64,000 nt of DNA from Pegoplata infirma (Eukaryota; Arthropoda; Insecta; Diptera; Anthomyiidae). The notes beneath the pieces were generated by a model. That model had not been told where the DNA came from and made no database searches. It saw only the letters and a list, made by a program, of their open reading frames with translations. The stretch spans positions 125,413,347 to 125,477,346 of the forward strand of contig OY992537.1 of assembly GCA_963921195.1 (NCBI GenBank), given 5' to 3'. Shown here piece by piece: positions 47,115 through 57,405 of the stretch (positions are counted from its first letter, which is position 1; each line of letters opens with the position of its first letter). Made by a program: the position numbers and the translations under genes.

Positions 47115-48820
47115 GGTTAATTCTAAATTGCATTTTTTGCATAGAAATTCATGCCGGAATCGTATCAATGAATAATTACACACATATGGCATAATATTGC
47201 AAACAATGTTGCAACAATCATAAAACATAGAAAATATTGTGGTTTTTAAAAACTTGTTGTATGCAGACTACATATTTGAAAAAAATTATAAAATCTTTAC
47301 GCAAAATCATGCTAGATTAGATTTAAACAAGTTCTTCAGCAAAAGAAAACAACAAACAAAAAAACCTTAAATGATTAATGGAAAAATGTAGTACAAAATG
47401 TGATATGAGTTGAATTAAAAATTATAGTTTTTCCCATAAAAACACACAATCAATTTAATAATGTTTATGTTATAAAAATTTATCTAGATTTGTTGTTTAA
47501 AAATAAAATAAAGGTTAAGAAAAACATTGCTATTCCAAGAGACCAATGTTATGCTATGCGTAAAATATTGTTACGTGTAGGTATATAAATTTATTTAAAA
47601 CCCTAAGACTTGATTGACAAATGGCATTCACAGATTTTTTTGTATTGTTGGTTATTTTGCAATTCAAACTTGTTTTTATTAACAAACAATTTAATTGTAT
47701 TGACAAGTTGTATTGTTGACTTAAAATCAATTATTTCTTTGTCAATACAATAAAATAGTTTGTTAATACTACACTAAGAAAATAAAAAAATTATGTCATT
47801 AACTGTTTGTAGTTTATTTAAAAAAGTAATCAGTAAAGTTATTTTAAAAGAAAAATCACTTATTTTATTAAATATTTCTTGTTTTTTCAACTTTTTCTGT
47901 AGTTTAACAAAAAATTACTCTCTTAAAAATGAATTTTCAGTTACATTCAATTTCGGCAGTAAAAATTTCTTCTTTATTTTAATGTTTTTCAATACAAAAT
48001 AAAAGAATATTCGTTAGTTTTTCAATGGTTTTGTTAGTTTTTAAATTATTATTAAAAATTAACTATAATATGATTTTATTTTAAATGAAAAGTCAGTGGA
48101 ATGATTTTTAAATGAAATTTCATTTGTTTTAAGTGAATTTTCGTTGGAATTTACCTACATAAACAACGTTTTAATTGAAAATGAGCCAACAATACAATTT
48201 CTAATCTTCTTTGGAAATGTAATTTGAACTAAACGATTTTTTAATTTCGAAAAAATAAATGAACATCATTATATTCAATTCTTTTCTACTAAATACTCTT
48301 GATGACCCTGTTTTTGTTTTGAGATTTTCTGAAATTCGGTTTCAGAATTAGCTATCTTACAACCCAACTCTAATGAATCAGTCCTGGCATTATCTTCATA
48401 AAACTCCGATCAGTTTCCATTAAAATTTTGTAGCTTCAAATCAAAAAAATTGTAAAAGAAAACCAAACAAAAAATGTTGTCTAAAAATAAATTTCGTGTC
48501 TTAGGTGTTTTTTATTCAATTCCATTTTAAACCACCTGCATTATACTTTTGATTTTCTTAGAATATGCGTAGTCTGTGTCTGTGACATGCATTCAAGCAG
48601 AAAAACTGCGTAGTTTTTAGTTTGGTTTTATTATACAATGTATCATTAATTCAATGTTAAATGTTTTAATGTTTTTAATTGAACTTCATTGTAATTTTAA
48701 ATATGAGTTAAAAGTTAATTTGTACATTTTAAAGAGTCAAAGCTTGATTAGCAATGGGAAAATACTTAAAAGTGAAGATTCAATTTTATATTTAAGGGCT
48801 GGTAATGTAGCACAATATAA
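47115..48820 (+). other. Non-repetitive AT-rich intron segment
   Basis: 1.7 kb with no recognised repeat apart from a weak 25 bp motif at 48490. Several TTTCTTAGTTT-like tracts, but no acceptor followed by an EGF pattern. Confidence 0.5.
48490..48515 (+). repeat. 25 bp dispersed motif, degraded, sense orientation
   Basis: TTTCGTGTCTTAGGTGTTTT. It keeps GTGTCTTA but the centre CTTAAG is lost. Weak member. Confidence 0.5.
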
Positions 48821-48824
48821 TCCA

Positions 48825-49134
48825 TGATTAGTGCTAATCAATGTTTTTTTCCCTTGGTCCGATTTCGCCCATTTCCGAACTTAAACTGCCTAGGAATATT
48901 CGTGACATATTCGTGCCAATCTTCGAAATTCTAGCTCTTTTATTTTGGACTGTATCATGTCCTCTACAGACGGACAGACAGACGGACGGACATCGCTAGA
49001 ATGTCTTAGAATCGATCACTGATCAATAAAACATATACTACTACTTTATGGGGACCTAGACCGATATTTCGATGCGTTACATACGGAATGACAAAGTGAG
49101 TATGCCCCCATACTGTGGTTGGAGGGTATAAAAA
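48825..49134 (+). mobile_element. INE-1/Helentron-like family A, 3' half
   Basis: CCCTTGGTCCGATTTCGCCC, GACGGACGGACATCGCTAGA (48981), TTATGGGGACCTAGACCG, and the end CATACTGTGGTTGGAGGGTA with TAAAAA. Confidence 0.78.
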
Positions 49135-49365
49135 TGTAAAATTTCGCCGAACTTTAAATTTTGCGAAAAATTTTGAAAGATTTTTGAAATTTTAGTTTTT
49201 GAATTTTGTGTGAGTGTCAATGTGAGTGTGAGTGAAGCTTGCGTGAGTGCACGTGAGTGTGATTTGTAGTAAATTTACTCACGTGATTGTGAGTGAGTGT
49301 GAATAGAAAAAATATGCTCGTGAGTGAGTGTGCGTGATTCAAAATATCCTGTCGTGAGCGCCAAT
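49135..49365 (+). repeat. GTAAAATTTCGC unit with GTGAGTGTGAGTG minisatellite
   Basis: A block from GTAAAATTTCGCCGAACTTT to GTGAGTGAGTGTGCGTGATT. The same block, over about 250 bp, recurs at 56300-56560. Its tail is the TGAGTG minisatellite seen at 10440-10990. Confidence 0.65.
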
Positions 49366-50002
49366 CTCTTGTATATGGGGCATTCCAGGTCAAATCGGAC
49401 ACTTTAGATTTTCCCAATTTGTTGACAGTTTTTAGTACCCTTCGAAAACTCCTTCGTGGTAAATTTTCAGATTTTTTTGTTGACCCGTTCAAAAGATATC
49501 GAATTTCTAAAAATTGGTAGTTTGTTACTCTACTCAAACTTCTTTTACTTATAACTTCTTCAATAATGGTCCAAATTGCAATTTTTTTCAAAATTTTGGT
49601 TTTTTTACGTAATGGACCAAATTACATTTTTTTTCTCAAAATTTTTGTTTTTTTGCGTTCTTTAAAAAAAAAATCCCAAAAAATTCTTAAAAGTGATCTA
49701 GTATGCAATTTTTAAGTTTTAAAATTTAAATCTCATTTTTAAACATGTATGTACTCTTTGATTTTTTTGAAATTTTTTTGTGTAAAACTTCAATCGATTC
49801 TACAAATTTTTTGCCCAGATGGATCGTGGGATATCGATTATTACTATTTTTTTAAATTTTTTTTAAAAAATTTTATTGTAATTTTCCAATCTTAAAATCA
49901 TTTCTACTGCTCCAATGCTGCGTCATAGGGGTCATTTCCAAGATCGACCCCCATTAATTTATACGTCTAAACATTTCTTCGAAACAAACTAGTACCATAT
50001 AT

Positions 50003-51016
50003 ATGGTGACCATTTTTTTCTGAACTCAAATCAGTACGCCTAAGTTTTTTTTTGTCTAGAAATAACTCTCTGAAAACTCTTTACTATGGGAAAACACTGA
50101 TGATTTTTTCAACATTCAAAAAATTTCGGACATTTAGTTAAAAAATAACTTTTATTATTTGTCGTTATTTTGCAGAAAATGTAGTTGACTTCAAACAACT
50201 TGATTAAAATGTTTTAAGCGTTGCAGTTCAGAAAATATAACAAAAACCCACAGGTTTTGAAAAAATTAAAATTCCTCTGATTCTGAGGACTTTTCCCTTA
50301 AGTTTTGATAACTCTTCCTTTTAAAAAACTTCCCAGATAATATGCACATTAGACCTGTTCTTATTATACATGCTTCCCCAGGCCATGATACCGTAATTTT
50401 TTATATGGAATTTTTTTTCTCTGATTTTCAATTGTTGGGCAAGTTATTATTCCATGAGGTCTAAAACTGCTGTAGAAAAAAATTAAGACCAATTTTACTA
50501 CATAAATGGAAACAAAGTTGTTATTGAAAAAGTAATTTTTCCCCTTATCAGACTGTTACCAAATATTGGGCCCATAATTGTTAAAAAAAATACATTTTTA
50601 AAATGTTCCTCGTATTTAAGAACAGGTCTAACGCACATTTTTCATTAAATAGCCCTGATTTTAGAATTATTTGGATTCATGCAATATATTAAAAAAATAT
50701 ATAGAAAATCCATCATTTCGTAAACTTTTCGTTATTAAAAACCTCAAAGGTTCTGTGCGCCTTTTTCTATAAATTTATGAACATAAAAATAACCTCATGC
50801 TCAGATCCTTTTTGCATTTAAGAACCTTTATGGAAATTCAAGCTTTTGTCTAGAATTTTCAAATAAAATTCTTTTTTATGTTGAAATATTCAAAAATTAG
50901 TACAATCAGTACATATTTTAAAAAATCAGTACAAATCAGCACAACGTTTTTTGATCAGTACACGTGATCAAAAATCAGTACATGTACTGATCAAATCAGT
51001 ACGAATGGGCAGCCTA
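50003..51016. mobile_element. hAT-like DNA transposon relic with 9 bp target duplication
   Basis: Flanked by ACCATATAT on both sides (49994-50002 and 51017-51025). Left end ATGGTGACCATTTTTTTCTG and right-end complement TAGGCTGCCCATTCGTACTG align as imperfect TIRs, both continuing to ATCAGTAC. The FB1 copy at 3917 shows the empty site (ACCCTATCTCC). An 8-9 bp duplication with a GGTGACCA-type end suggests hAT, but P-type cannot be excluded. Repeated ATCAGTACA units lie near the right end. No transposase frame survives. Confidence 0.75.
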
Positions 51017-51217
51017 ACCATATATCCAATTTCTAATGGGGCTCCTACACAAAACAACATTTTTTTAAATTTGCTCCAACCGCTCTAACTGCCCTACGAG
51101 TGCCCTTAAAGCAATAAAATGTATGACCAACCCATAATATTTTTTTATTCCAAACATTTTCTCTGAATACAGCTACCCTCTGTCTTTAGCTATTAAGGCG
51201 GTCCCCATAAATATATA

Positions 51218-51454
51218 TGAAGAGCTTACTGCAAGAACTTGATAAGCAACTTTTATTTTTTCGTATTTTGCGCCTTCTGCTGATGTTTTATTCACAGATT
51301 TTTAGAAGAAGTCTTGCTTTAACCCTTCGTAAGAGTATATTGAGAATAAATGATCTGCAAAAAGTACTATTTTCTACATTATTTAAAAAGTTTTAAGGCA
51401 AAAACCTCCATAAAATGAAATGTTGCTTATCGAGTTTTTACAATAAGCCCTTCA
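51218..51454. mobile_element. MITE with 40 bp TIRs
   Basis: Left TGAAGAGCTTACTGCAAGAA and complement of right TGAAGGGCTTATTGTAAAAA. Both continue through ACT..GATAAGCAAC. Flanked by TATATA-like sequence. 237 bp, no ORF. Confidence 0.78.
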
Positions 51455-53003
51455 TATATTTATTTTGTAAATTTGTTTTAATTAATCAGCTTCTACCGAT
51501 CCAATGGTGCGTTCGAGAGGGGACATTAGTGAGACCGACCACCATTTATTTTTAACCTCGAAAATTTTTGTAAAACATACTTACGCCCAAATTACAGTTG
51601 GAGCAAATTTTATAAAAATGTAATTTTGAATGGAAGCCCACTTAGGGAGTGGAGATAGGGCGTAGGTATGTTTTACAAAAATGTTGGAGGTTAAAAAAAA
51701 ATTAGGGTCGGTCTCACAAATGACCCCTCTCGGACGCACCATTGGACCGGTAGAAGCTGATTAAATAAAACAAATTTACAAAAACTACAAAAAAATTGTA
51801 TGGGGACCGCCTCAATAGTTAAAGATAGAGGGTAGGTGTGTTCAGAGAAAATGTTTGGAATAAAAAATATTGTGGGTCGGTTATACATTTTATTGCTCTA
51901 AGGGCACTCGTAGGGCAGTTAGAGCGGTTGGAGCAAATCTAAAAAAAATTTCGTTTTGTGTGGGAGCCCCCTTAGAAATAGGAGATAGGGTATTAGTTTG
52001 TTCCAAAGAAATGTTAAGACGTAAAAATTGATGGGGGTCGGTCTTATAAATGACCCCTCTATGACGCACCATTGGAGCTGTAGAAATGGTTTTAAGATTG
52101 GAAAATTACAATAAATTTTTTTCAAAAAATTTTAAAAAATAGTAATAATCGTTATCCCACGCTCCTCCTGGGCAAAAAATTTGTAGAATCGATAGAAGTT
52201 TTACACAAAAAAATTTCAAGAAAATCGAAGAGTACAAACATTGCCAAAAATGAGATTTAAATTTTAAAACTTAAAAATCGCATACTAGAGTGCTTTTAAG
52301 AACTTTTTGGGATTGTTTTTTTTTTAAAGTACGTAAAAAACAAAAATTTTGAAAAAAAAATGCAATTTGGACCATTATTGAAGAAGTTATGAGTTAAAGA
52401 AATTTGAGTAAAGGAGCAAACTAAAAATTTTTAAAAATTCTATATCTTTTTAACGGGTCGTCAAAAAAGTCTGAAAATTTACCACGGCGGAGTTTTTGAA
52501 GGGTACTAAAAACTGTCAACAAATTGGAAAAATCTAAAAAAAAAAAATTATTCAAAGTGTCCGATTTGACATGGAATGCCCCATATATATAATAGAGATG
52601 GGAACATGAGCAGATGGAGCGTGATTCACGAGTGATCACGTGATTTTGAGTGGAGAAAAAAATTGCGTGAGTGAGTGTGCGTGAGTCGATTTTTTTGCGT
52701 GAGTTTGTGTGATTTATTTGATTTGATTTGATTCTTTATTAGATAAGACAGTACAACAAGAACGGTGTCTTATTTTACAGTACTGTAGATTTAATGTTAT
52801 ACATTTGTGGCACAATAAAATAAAAATATAAATACAAATAAAAATAAATAATTAAACTAATATAAAAAAAAATATATAAAAAATATAAAAAACTATATAA
52901 TATATAAAAAAGAAAAATGAATATTAAGTTAAAAAAAATTTTGAATAATGATAAAAAAAGTTAAAAAAGTTATAAAAATTTTTACAATAAAAAAAAAAAA
53001 AAA

Positions 53004-55910
53004 TTAACGAAAATGTTTAAAAATGGCAGATTTAAACCTGTTTGCATTGCTAATAATTTTAGTAGTAGGAGGTAATCGGTTCCACAGACGAATTGTAGGA
53101 ATATAAAAATGTCTAACAGACATAAGGCTACGGTAGCGAATAGAATTTATATTTTTCACTCTGCTGGATCTTGAAAAATTTAATCTCTTATATAAATATT
53201 TAGGTTGTTTAGTAAAAATTAGCTTTCGTAAAAACAATAATGAACGAACTTTCAAAAGGTTTTCGAATGTTAAATTGTAGATTCTTTTTGAGTAATCAGA
53301 AATGCTATCAAGACGTCTACGTGCAAAAACGTATCTCGCAATATTATTAAATGTCACATTAAGTTTTGATTCGCATACTGAGTCACAGTTTGCAAAGAGT
53401 TCACAGGCATATAAAAGTTTTGGAAGAAGATACGTTTTAGCGAGTAGCATTCTAACTTTAAGAGGAGTGTAATATTGCGTTCTCGAAAGATTCCTTAACA
53501 TTGCGTAGGTGACACCACATATATAATTAATATGATTAGACCAATTGAGTTCAGAGTTGAAAATTACACCTAAATTTTTTGCCGTCTTGACTATTTCAAG
53601 TGTTGCATTGTTTATCTGGATCGGCGGAATGAACGAGGGAATATATATTGATTTACCAATGATCATGGCTTTCGATTTTTTTGCATTTAAACAGAGACCG
53701 TTAGTAGATGCCCAATTATAAATATTATCTAAATCATGGTTTAATTTGTTGACACATTCAGCTACATTATTTGGCTCGCAACTTATGTAAAGTTGCACAT
53801 CGTCAGCGTACATTTGTATTTTACAAAACTTTAATTGGGATGGAAGGTCATTCGAATATATCGAGTAAAGAAGTGGTCCAAGTATTGATCCCTGTGGCAC
53901 GCCCCTCCTTAGTATGCAGGTGTTTGATACATCTGAGCCGTGGTAAGTAGCTTGTGATCTACCACTAACATAGGAGGCCATCAATTTTACAGCAGTTTCT
54001 GAAAACTTACATATATATTTAAGTTTAAGACACAAAATGGAGTGATCAACTGAGTCGAAAGCTTTAGAGTGATCAAGTAACACGAGAAACGAAATCATCT
54101 TGTCATCCATATGTTTTCTCAGTTCTTCAGAGACATCAATCAAAGCGGAGACGCAGCTGTGCCCTGGTCTAAAGCCCGACTGTCTCTCAGTTAAAATTGA
54201 ATTGCTGTACAAATATTTAGTCATCTGATTATGTATAAGACGTTCAAAAACCTTCGAAAGGTACGGAAGAATTGCGATTGGCCGGTATGCCTTATCAGTT
54301 TTCGGTATAGGAATAATCTTGGCGAATTTCCATGTGGAAGGGTATGAAGACGTGGTTATTATGTTGTTAAAAATATGTGTTATAGAAGGTAAAATATGAG
54401 GAAGAATAAGCTTAATGAATTTGGGATGGATACCATCATGTCCTATAGAATCTGATTTGATGCTAAGAAGGGACTCAACAATATCTTCCTGAGTGAACTG
54501 TATAAAGTCAAACAAACGTGACGGATTATCATTATTTGTGACAATATTAGGGGATGCAATTATGCTTCTTGCTGTATGGTTGTTGACGATATCATGGTGT
54601 TGTGCCGTAAAAAAATCTCTATATACATCGATTTTGGCATTGGGCATTGGTATATTAACAAAATTGAAGTTAAGATCATTGACATCAATAGAATCTGTAA
54701 TATTGTTGCTACCATTAACAATTCCCATATTACGAATTTCACTCCATTTCCTTTTTGAGTTCAAAGCTAATCTAAATTTTTCTTCGTAAAAAGAGGTTTT
54801 TGCAATCCTAATCTGGGTATTAACAGTTTTCCTTGAGGCTTTAAAAATTTCGTGAAGTGTAGTAGTTTTAAATCGTTTCCATCTAGCATATGCTTCATTT
54901 CTCTTTGCAATAAGTGTTTTAATTTCCGATGAAAACCAAGGTTGTTCGTTACGTTTCCTTAATATTTTTATTGGCACATACTTATCATAAAGATGAAGCA
55001 TATTGTCCTGTAAAAAAGTTAGTTGATCATCTACACTAGGCATTAAAAAGATTTGAATCCAAGGAATTGTAAAAATCTCTGACTCCAGTGATGCGTAATC
55101 AATGTTTTTAAAATCCCTATAAAAAATTTCCTGGTTTTGATCTTCAGTACAATACTCATAGGATATAAAAATTAAATCATGTTTTGAGAATAAGGATGCT
55201 GAAAGCTGTTCATACAATAATAATTGTGAATGGTTATTAACGAAGCAAAGATCTAAAAGGGTGCTTGAAGTTTTAGTAAAATGGGTGGGAAGTGAAGTAT
55301 TCACCAGGGTTAAGCCCATGGCACTCATATTTGTCATTAGACTATCATCGCACAAAATATCAGAGTTAAAGTCTCCCGTTACGATTACGTCAGTATAACC
55401 GACTGTTATATCACCTAACGTATTCAACAACGGACTAATATCCGTTCTCTTCTTCGGCTTATATACAGTTCCTAGTAATAGTTTTTTGTGACTACTAAAG
55501 ATTTCAATAAATATGTATTCAATAGCTTCACCTGCTTTAGACCTGCATTTTATCTTGCATTGTATAGATGATTTAATATAAATTGCTACACCACCGCCTT
55601 TTTTGTCAGAATTTTTCTTTAGATTAACATCATTCTTTTTTTCATTTCTATCAGCACGAAAAAGTCGGTAGCCTTGTAAGCTGTAAATATTATCATGAAT
55701 TTCTGGTAGAAACCATGTTTCAGAAATACAAATTACATCAATATTTGATTTTTCAAAAATATATCTGAACTCATCCAATTTGTTGTTTAAACTTTGGGCG
55801 TTGATATGGCAAATCTTTAAACCTGAAGTTCTTTTTATGAGAATTCTAATCATGCTAAAAATATTTTCCGTAGAACCAATCCTCGTATTATTTATGGGTT
55901 GTAAGGCCAT
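53004..55910 (-). CDS. LINE ORF2: AP endonuclease and reverse transcriptase, intact
   Basis: 968 aa without stop. The N-terminal exonuclease-endonuclease-phosphatase domain has CHINAQSLNNK (about 34-44), ISETWF (62-67), VTGDFNSD (177-184) and the terminal SKHDLI (242-247). Reverse transcriptase follows: IIPIPKTDKAYRPI (532-545), SGFRPGHSC (578-586), LLDHSKAFDSVDH (611-623), RRGVPQGSILGPLL (668-681) and catalytic YADD (701-704), then NLGVIFNSELNWSNHI. The C-terminal FYIPTIRLWNRLP segment is typical of CR1/L2-group ORF2. The protein would nick target DNA and prime reverse transcription there. It lies antisense to dpy within the giant intron. The unbroken frame implies a recent insertion. Start chosen at the first ATG, about 30 residues before the endonuclease. 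Confidence 0.93.
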   Translation of the reverse strand: MALQPINNTRIGSTENIFSMIRILIKRTSGLKICHINAQSLNNKLDEFRYIFEKSNIDVICISETWFLPEIHDNIYSLQGYRLFRADRNEKKNDVNLKKNSDKKGGGVAIYIKSSIQCKIKCRSKAGEAIEYIFIEIFSSHKKLLLGTVYKPKKRTDISPLLNTLGDITVGYTDVIVTGDFNSDILCDDSLMTNMSAMGLTLVNTSLPTHFTKTSSTLLDLCFVNNHSQLLLYEQLSASLFSKHDLIFISYEYCTEDQNQEIFYRDFKNIDYASLESEIFTIPWIQIFLMPSVDDQLTFLQDNMLHLYDKYVPIKILRKRNEQPWFSSEIKTLIAKRNEAYARWKRFKTTTLHEIFKASRKTVNTQIRIAKTSFYEEKFRLALNSKRKWSEIRNMGIVNGSNNITDSIDVNDLNFNFVNIPMPNAKIDVYRDFFTAQHHDIVNNHTARSIIASPNIVTNNDNPSRLFDFIQFTQEDIVESLLSIKSDSIGHDGIHPKFIKLILPHILPSITHIFNNIITTSSYPSTWKFAKIIPIPKTDKAYRPIAILPYLSKVFERLIHNQMTKYLYSNSILTERQSGFRPGHSCVSALIDVSEELRKHMDDKMISFLVLLDHSKAFDSVDHSILCLKLKYICKFSETAVKLMASYVSGRSQATYHGSDVSNTCILRRGVPQGSILGPLLYSIYSNDLPSQLKFCKIQMYADDVQLYISCEPNNVAECVNKLNHDLDNIYNWASTNGLCLNAKKSKAMIIGKSIYIPSFIPPIQINNATLEIVKTAKNLGVIFNSELNWSNHINYICGVTYAMLRNLSRTQYYTPLKVRMLLAKTYLLPKLLYACELFANCDSVCESKLNVTFNNIARYVFARRRLDSISDYSKRIYNLTFENLLKVRSLLFLRKLIFTKQPKYLYKRLNFSRSSRVKNINSIRYRSLMSVRHFYIPTIRLWNRLPPTTKIISNANRFKSAIFKHFR

Positions 55911-56083
55911 AGAAAAGTTTTAAAATTAATTTATCAGCAGTGCAAACAAAAATAATAATTTCAATTTCAAAAATTTGTGTTTTAGTTATAAAAAGGAATT
56001 TCGGTAAGTAAAATTTAGTGATTTTGAGAATATAATATAACTTTAATGTGAAAAATAATATAAAAAATATAAAGATAATAAAA

Positions 56084-56290
56084 CTATTCAACATGTTGAT
56101 CAACAAGACTTTCATTTTGACAAGTTGTTGGTGTAATGCCATTAATATTATTATTATTATGGTTGTTGGTAAAACGAAATAAATGATTCAGTTCATCTGG
56201 TTCACTGATATGAATTCGATTTTTTCTTCCTAGCTGCTTAATGTAAACCAATCCTCGATTATTTCCTTTCATACCAAAAAAAAGCAACAA
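56084..56290 (-). pseudogene. Possible ORF1 tail of the LINE
   Basis: A 68-codon frame upstream of ORF2. It reads RGLVYIKQLGRKNRIHISEP and ends in an Asn-rich stretch, with no zinc knuckle visible. Its position fits the truncated end of an ORF1, but 5' UTR is equally possible. The gap to ORF2 is 173 bp. Confidence 0.35.
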
Positions 56291-56299
56291 AAAAATTGT

Positions 56300-56680
56300 A
56301 AAATTTCGCTGAACTTTAATTTTTGCGAAAAATTTTTAAAGATTTTTGAAATTTTAGCTTTTGAAATTTTTTTTTGTATAAATAAGAGTTTAGTGAGTGT
56401 GAGTGAAGCTTGCGTGAGTGCACGTGAGTGTGATTTGTAGTAAATTTACTCACGTAATTGTGAGTGAGTGTGAGTAGAAAAAATATGCTCGTGAGTGAGT
56501 GTGCGTGATTCAAAAATACCTGTCGTGAGCGTGATTGAATGTAAGTCAAAAATCACTCACACGCCCAACTCTAATATATACATTATGGAGTCTTAGACCG
56601 ATATTTCGATGAGTTACAAACGGAATGATAAACTAATATACACCCTGTATCACTAACAATAAGTGGAGGTATACAAAATT
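56300..56680 (+). repeat. GTAAAATTTCGC/TGAGTG block followed by a family C 3' fragment
   Basis: 56300-56560 repeats the block of 49135-49365. From 56577, ATTATGGAGTCTTAGACC, GATATTTCGATGAGTTAC and AATAAGTGGAGG are a worn 3' end of family C. From 56680 to 57126 there is AT-rich sequence up to the acceptor of exon 4. Confidence 0.6.
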
Positions 56681-57126
56681 GCACACGATTCCGGGCTAAA
56701 CGGGGTTATTTAAATTTTTTGTTTAAATTATTCTAAACAGTTGTTGTGAAAAATTAAATAAAATATTGAGTTTGTAGGTTAGAATTGTAGAAATTTGCAT
56801 AATTTTTCTGATTTTTCAGTTATACGGTATCTAATATTACCGATAATGAAGTACCGGAAGGGCATAGTAGACATTTACCTTCAAATTCATAAAAGTTAAA
56901 ACAGGCCAAAAAACAAATTTTGTATGGAAATTAACCTGTTATTAAACGCTTTTATTTTTTGTGAATTTGGACGTTAGAAAATAAAAACTCTATTCCAAAA
57001 ATGAAGTTTTTATAAATAAATCAAAGCGGAAGTTTAGTTTATTTAAAGTTAAAATTAATTTCATTATATGAACCCATCTTTAATGAATCATCCTTAATGA
57101 ATTTGATTTTTTTTTTGTATTTCTAG

Positions 57127-57258
57127 ATATTGATGAATGTCAAGATCCACAAATAGCAGCACGTTGCGTTGAAAATGCCGAATGTTGCAATTTACCCGCA
57201 CACTTTTTGTGCAAATGTAAAGAAGGCTATGAAGGTGATGGTGAAGTATTATGTACAG
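57127..57258 (+). CDS. dpy: dpy exon 4 of window: single calcium-binding EGF
   Basis: Acceptor TTTCTAG ends at 57126 and closes the 49.6 kb intron. Donor G|GTAAGG is at 57259. The exon is 132 nt, phase 1 on both sides. It reads DIDECQDPQIAARC, then NAECCNLPAHFLCKC and GYEGDGEVLC. The extra adjacent cysteine in ECCN is also found in the matching Drosophila Dumpy module, which supports orthology rather than a generic EGF protein. D-I-D-E-C is the calcium-binding start. Confidence 0.94.
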
Positions 57259-57357
57259 GTAAGGCTAACTAAACATAATTATTTCCCAAGAAACTTTATA
57301 CAAAAAAGATTTAATTCTAAGAAATTAAACTAAAAAACAAATACACATCCAGATAAA

Positions 57358-57383
57358 AGTTTGTTTCTTAAGAATTTTGTTTT
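57358..57383 (+). repeat. 25 bp dispersed motif, partial, sense orientation
   Basis: AGTTTGTTTCTTAAGAATTT then TGTTTT. The right half is altered. It lies in the 147 bp intron, about 25 bp before the acceptor of exon 5, a placement like the pair before the exon at 3070. Confidence 0.55.
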
Positions 57384-57405
57384 AATAAAATTTATTTTTT
57401 TCTAG

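Larger units (their letters stand above)
49377..52582. mobile_element. FB1 long inverted-repeat element, copy 2, with two nested insertions
   Basis: Ends GGGGCATTCCAGGTCAAATC and the complement of GATTTGACATGGAATGCCCC. The arms are homologous to FB1 copy 1, including the GGTCGGTCT..GACCCCTCT and AGTTAGAGCGGTTGGAGC blocks, and meet near 51600. It lacks the internal MITE of copy 1. It carries a 1.0 kb TIR element (50003-51016) and a 237 bp MITE (51218-51454). Without these it is about 1.95 kb. Flanked by TATAT-type sequence as in copy 1. Confidence 0.84.
52711..56290 (-). mobile_element. CR1/L2-group non-LTR retrotransposon
   Basis: Contains an intact EN-RT ORF at 53004-55910. The 3' UTR (52711-53003) is short and AT-rich and ends, on the minus strand, in tandem AATCA-type units (52716-52733 on +) instead of poly-A, as is common in CR1/L2-type elements. 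The 5' part reaches into about 380 bp upstream of the ORF, where a frame at 56084-56290 may be the tail of ORF1, so the element is probably 5'-truncated. It is inserted inside the TGAGTG minisatellite, which resumes at 56300 with a GTAAAATTTCGC block. The target-site duplication was not resolved. Confidence 0.8.

Noticed and set aside
49200..49350. Telomere-like or CRISPR-like array of TGAGTG units
   Set aside because: Units are directly adjacent, imperfect and without spacers. It is an ordinary minisatellite found at four places in the intron.
54493..54789. Plus-strand frames opposite the LINE ORF
   Set aside because: They are antisense shadows of the endonuclease/reverse transcriptase coding region.
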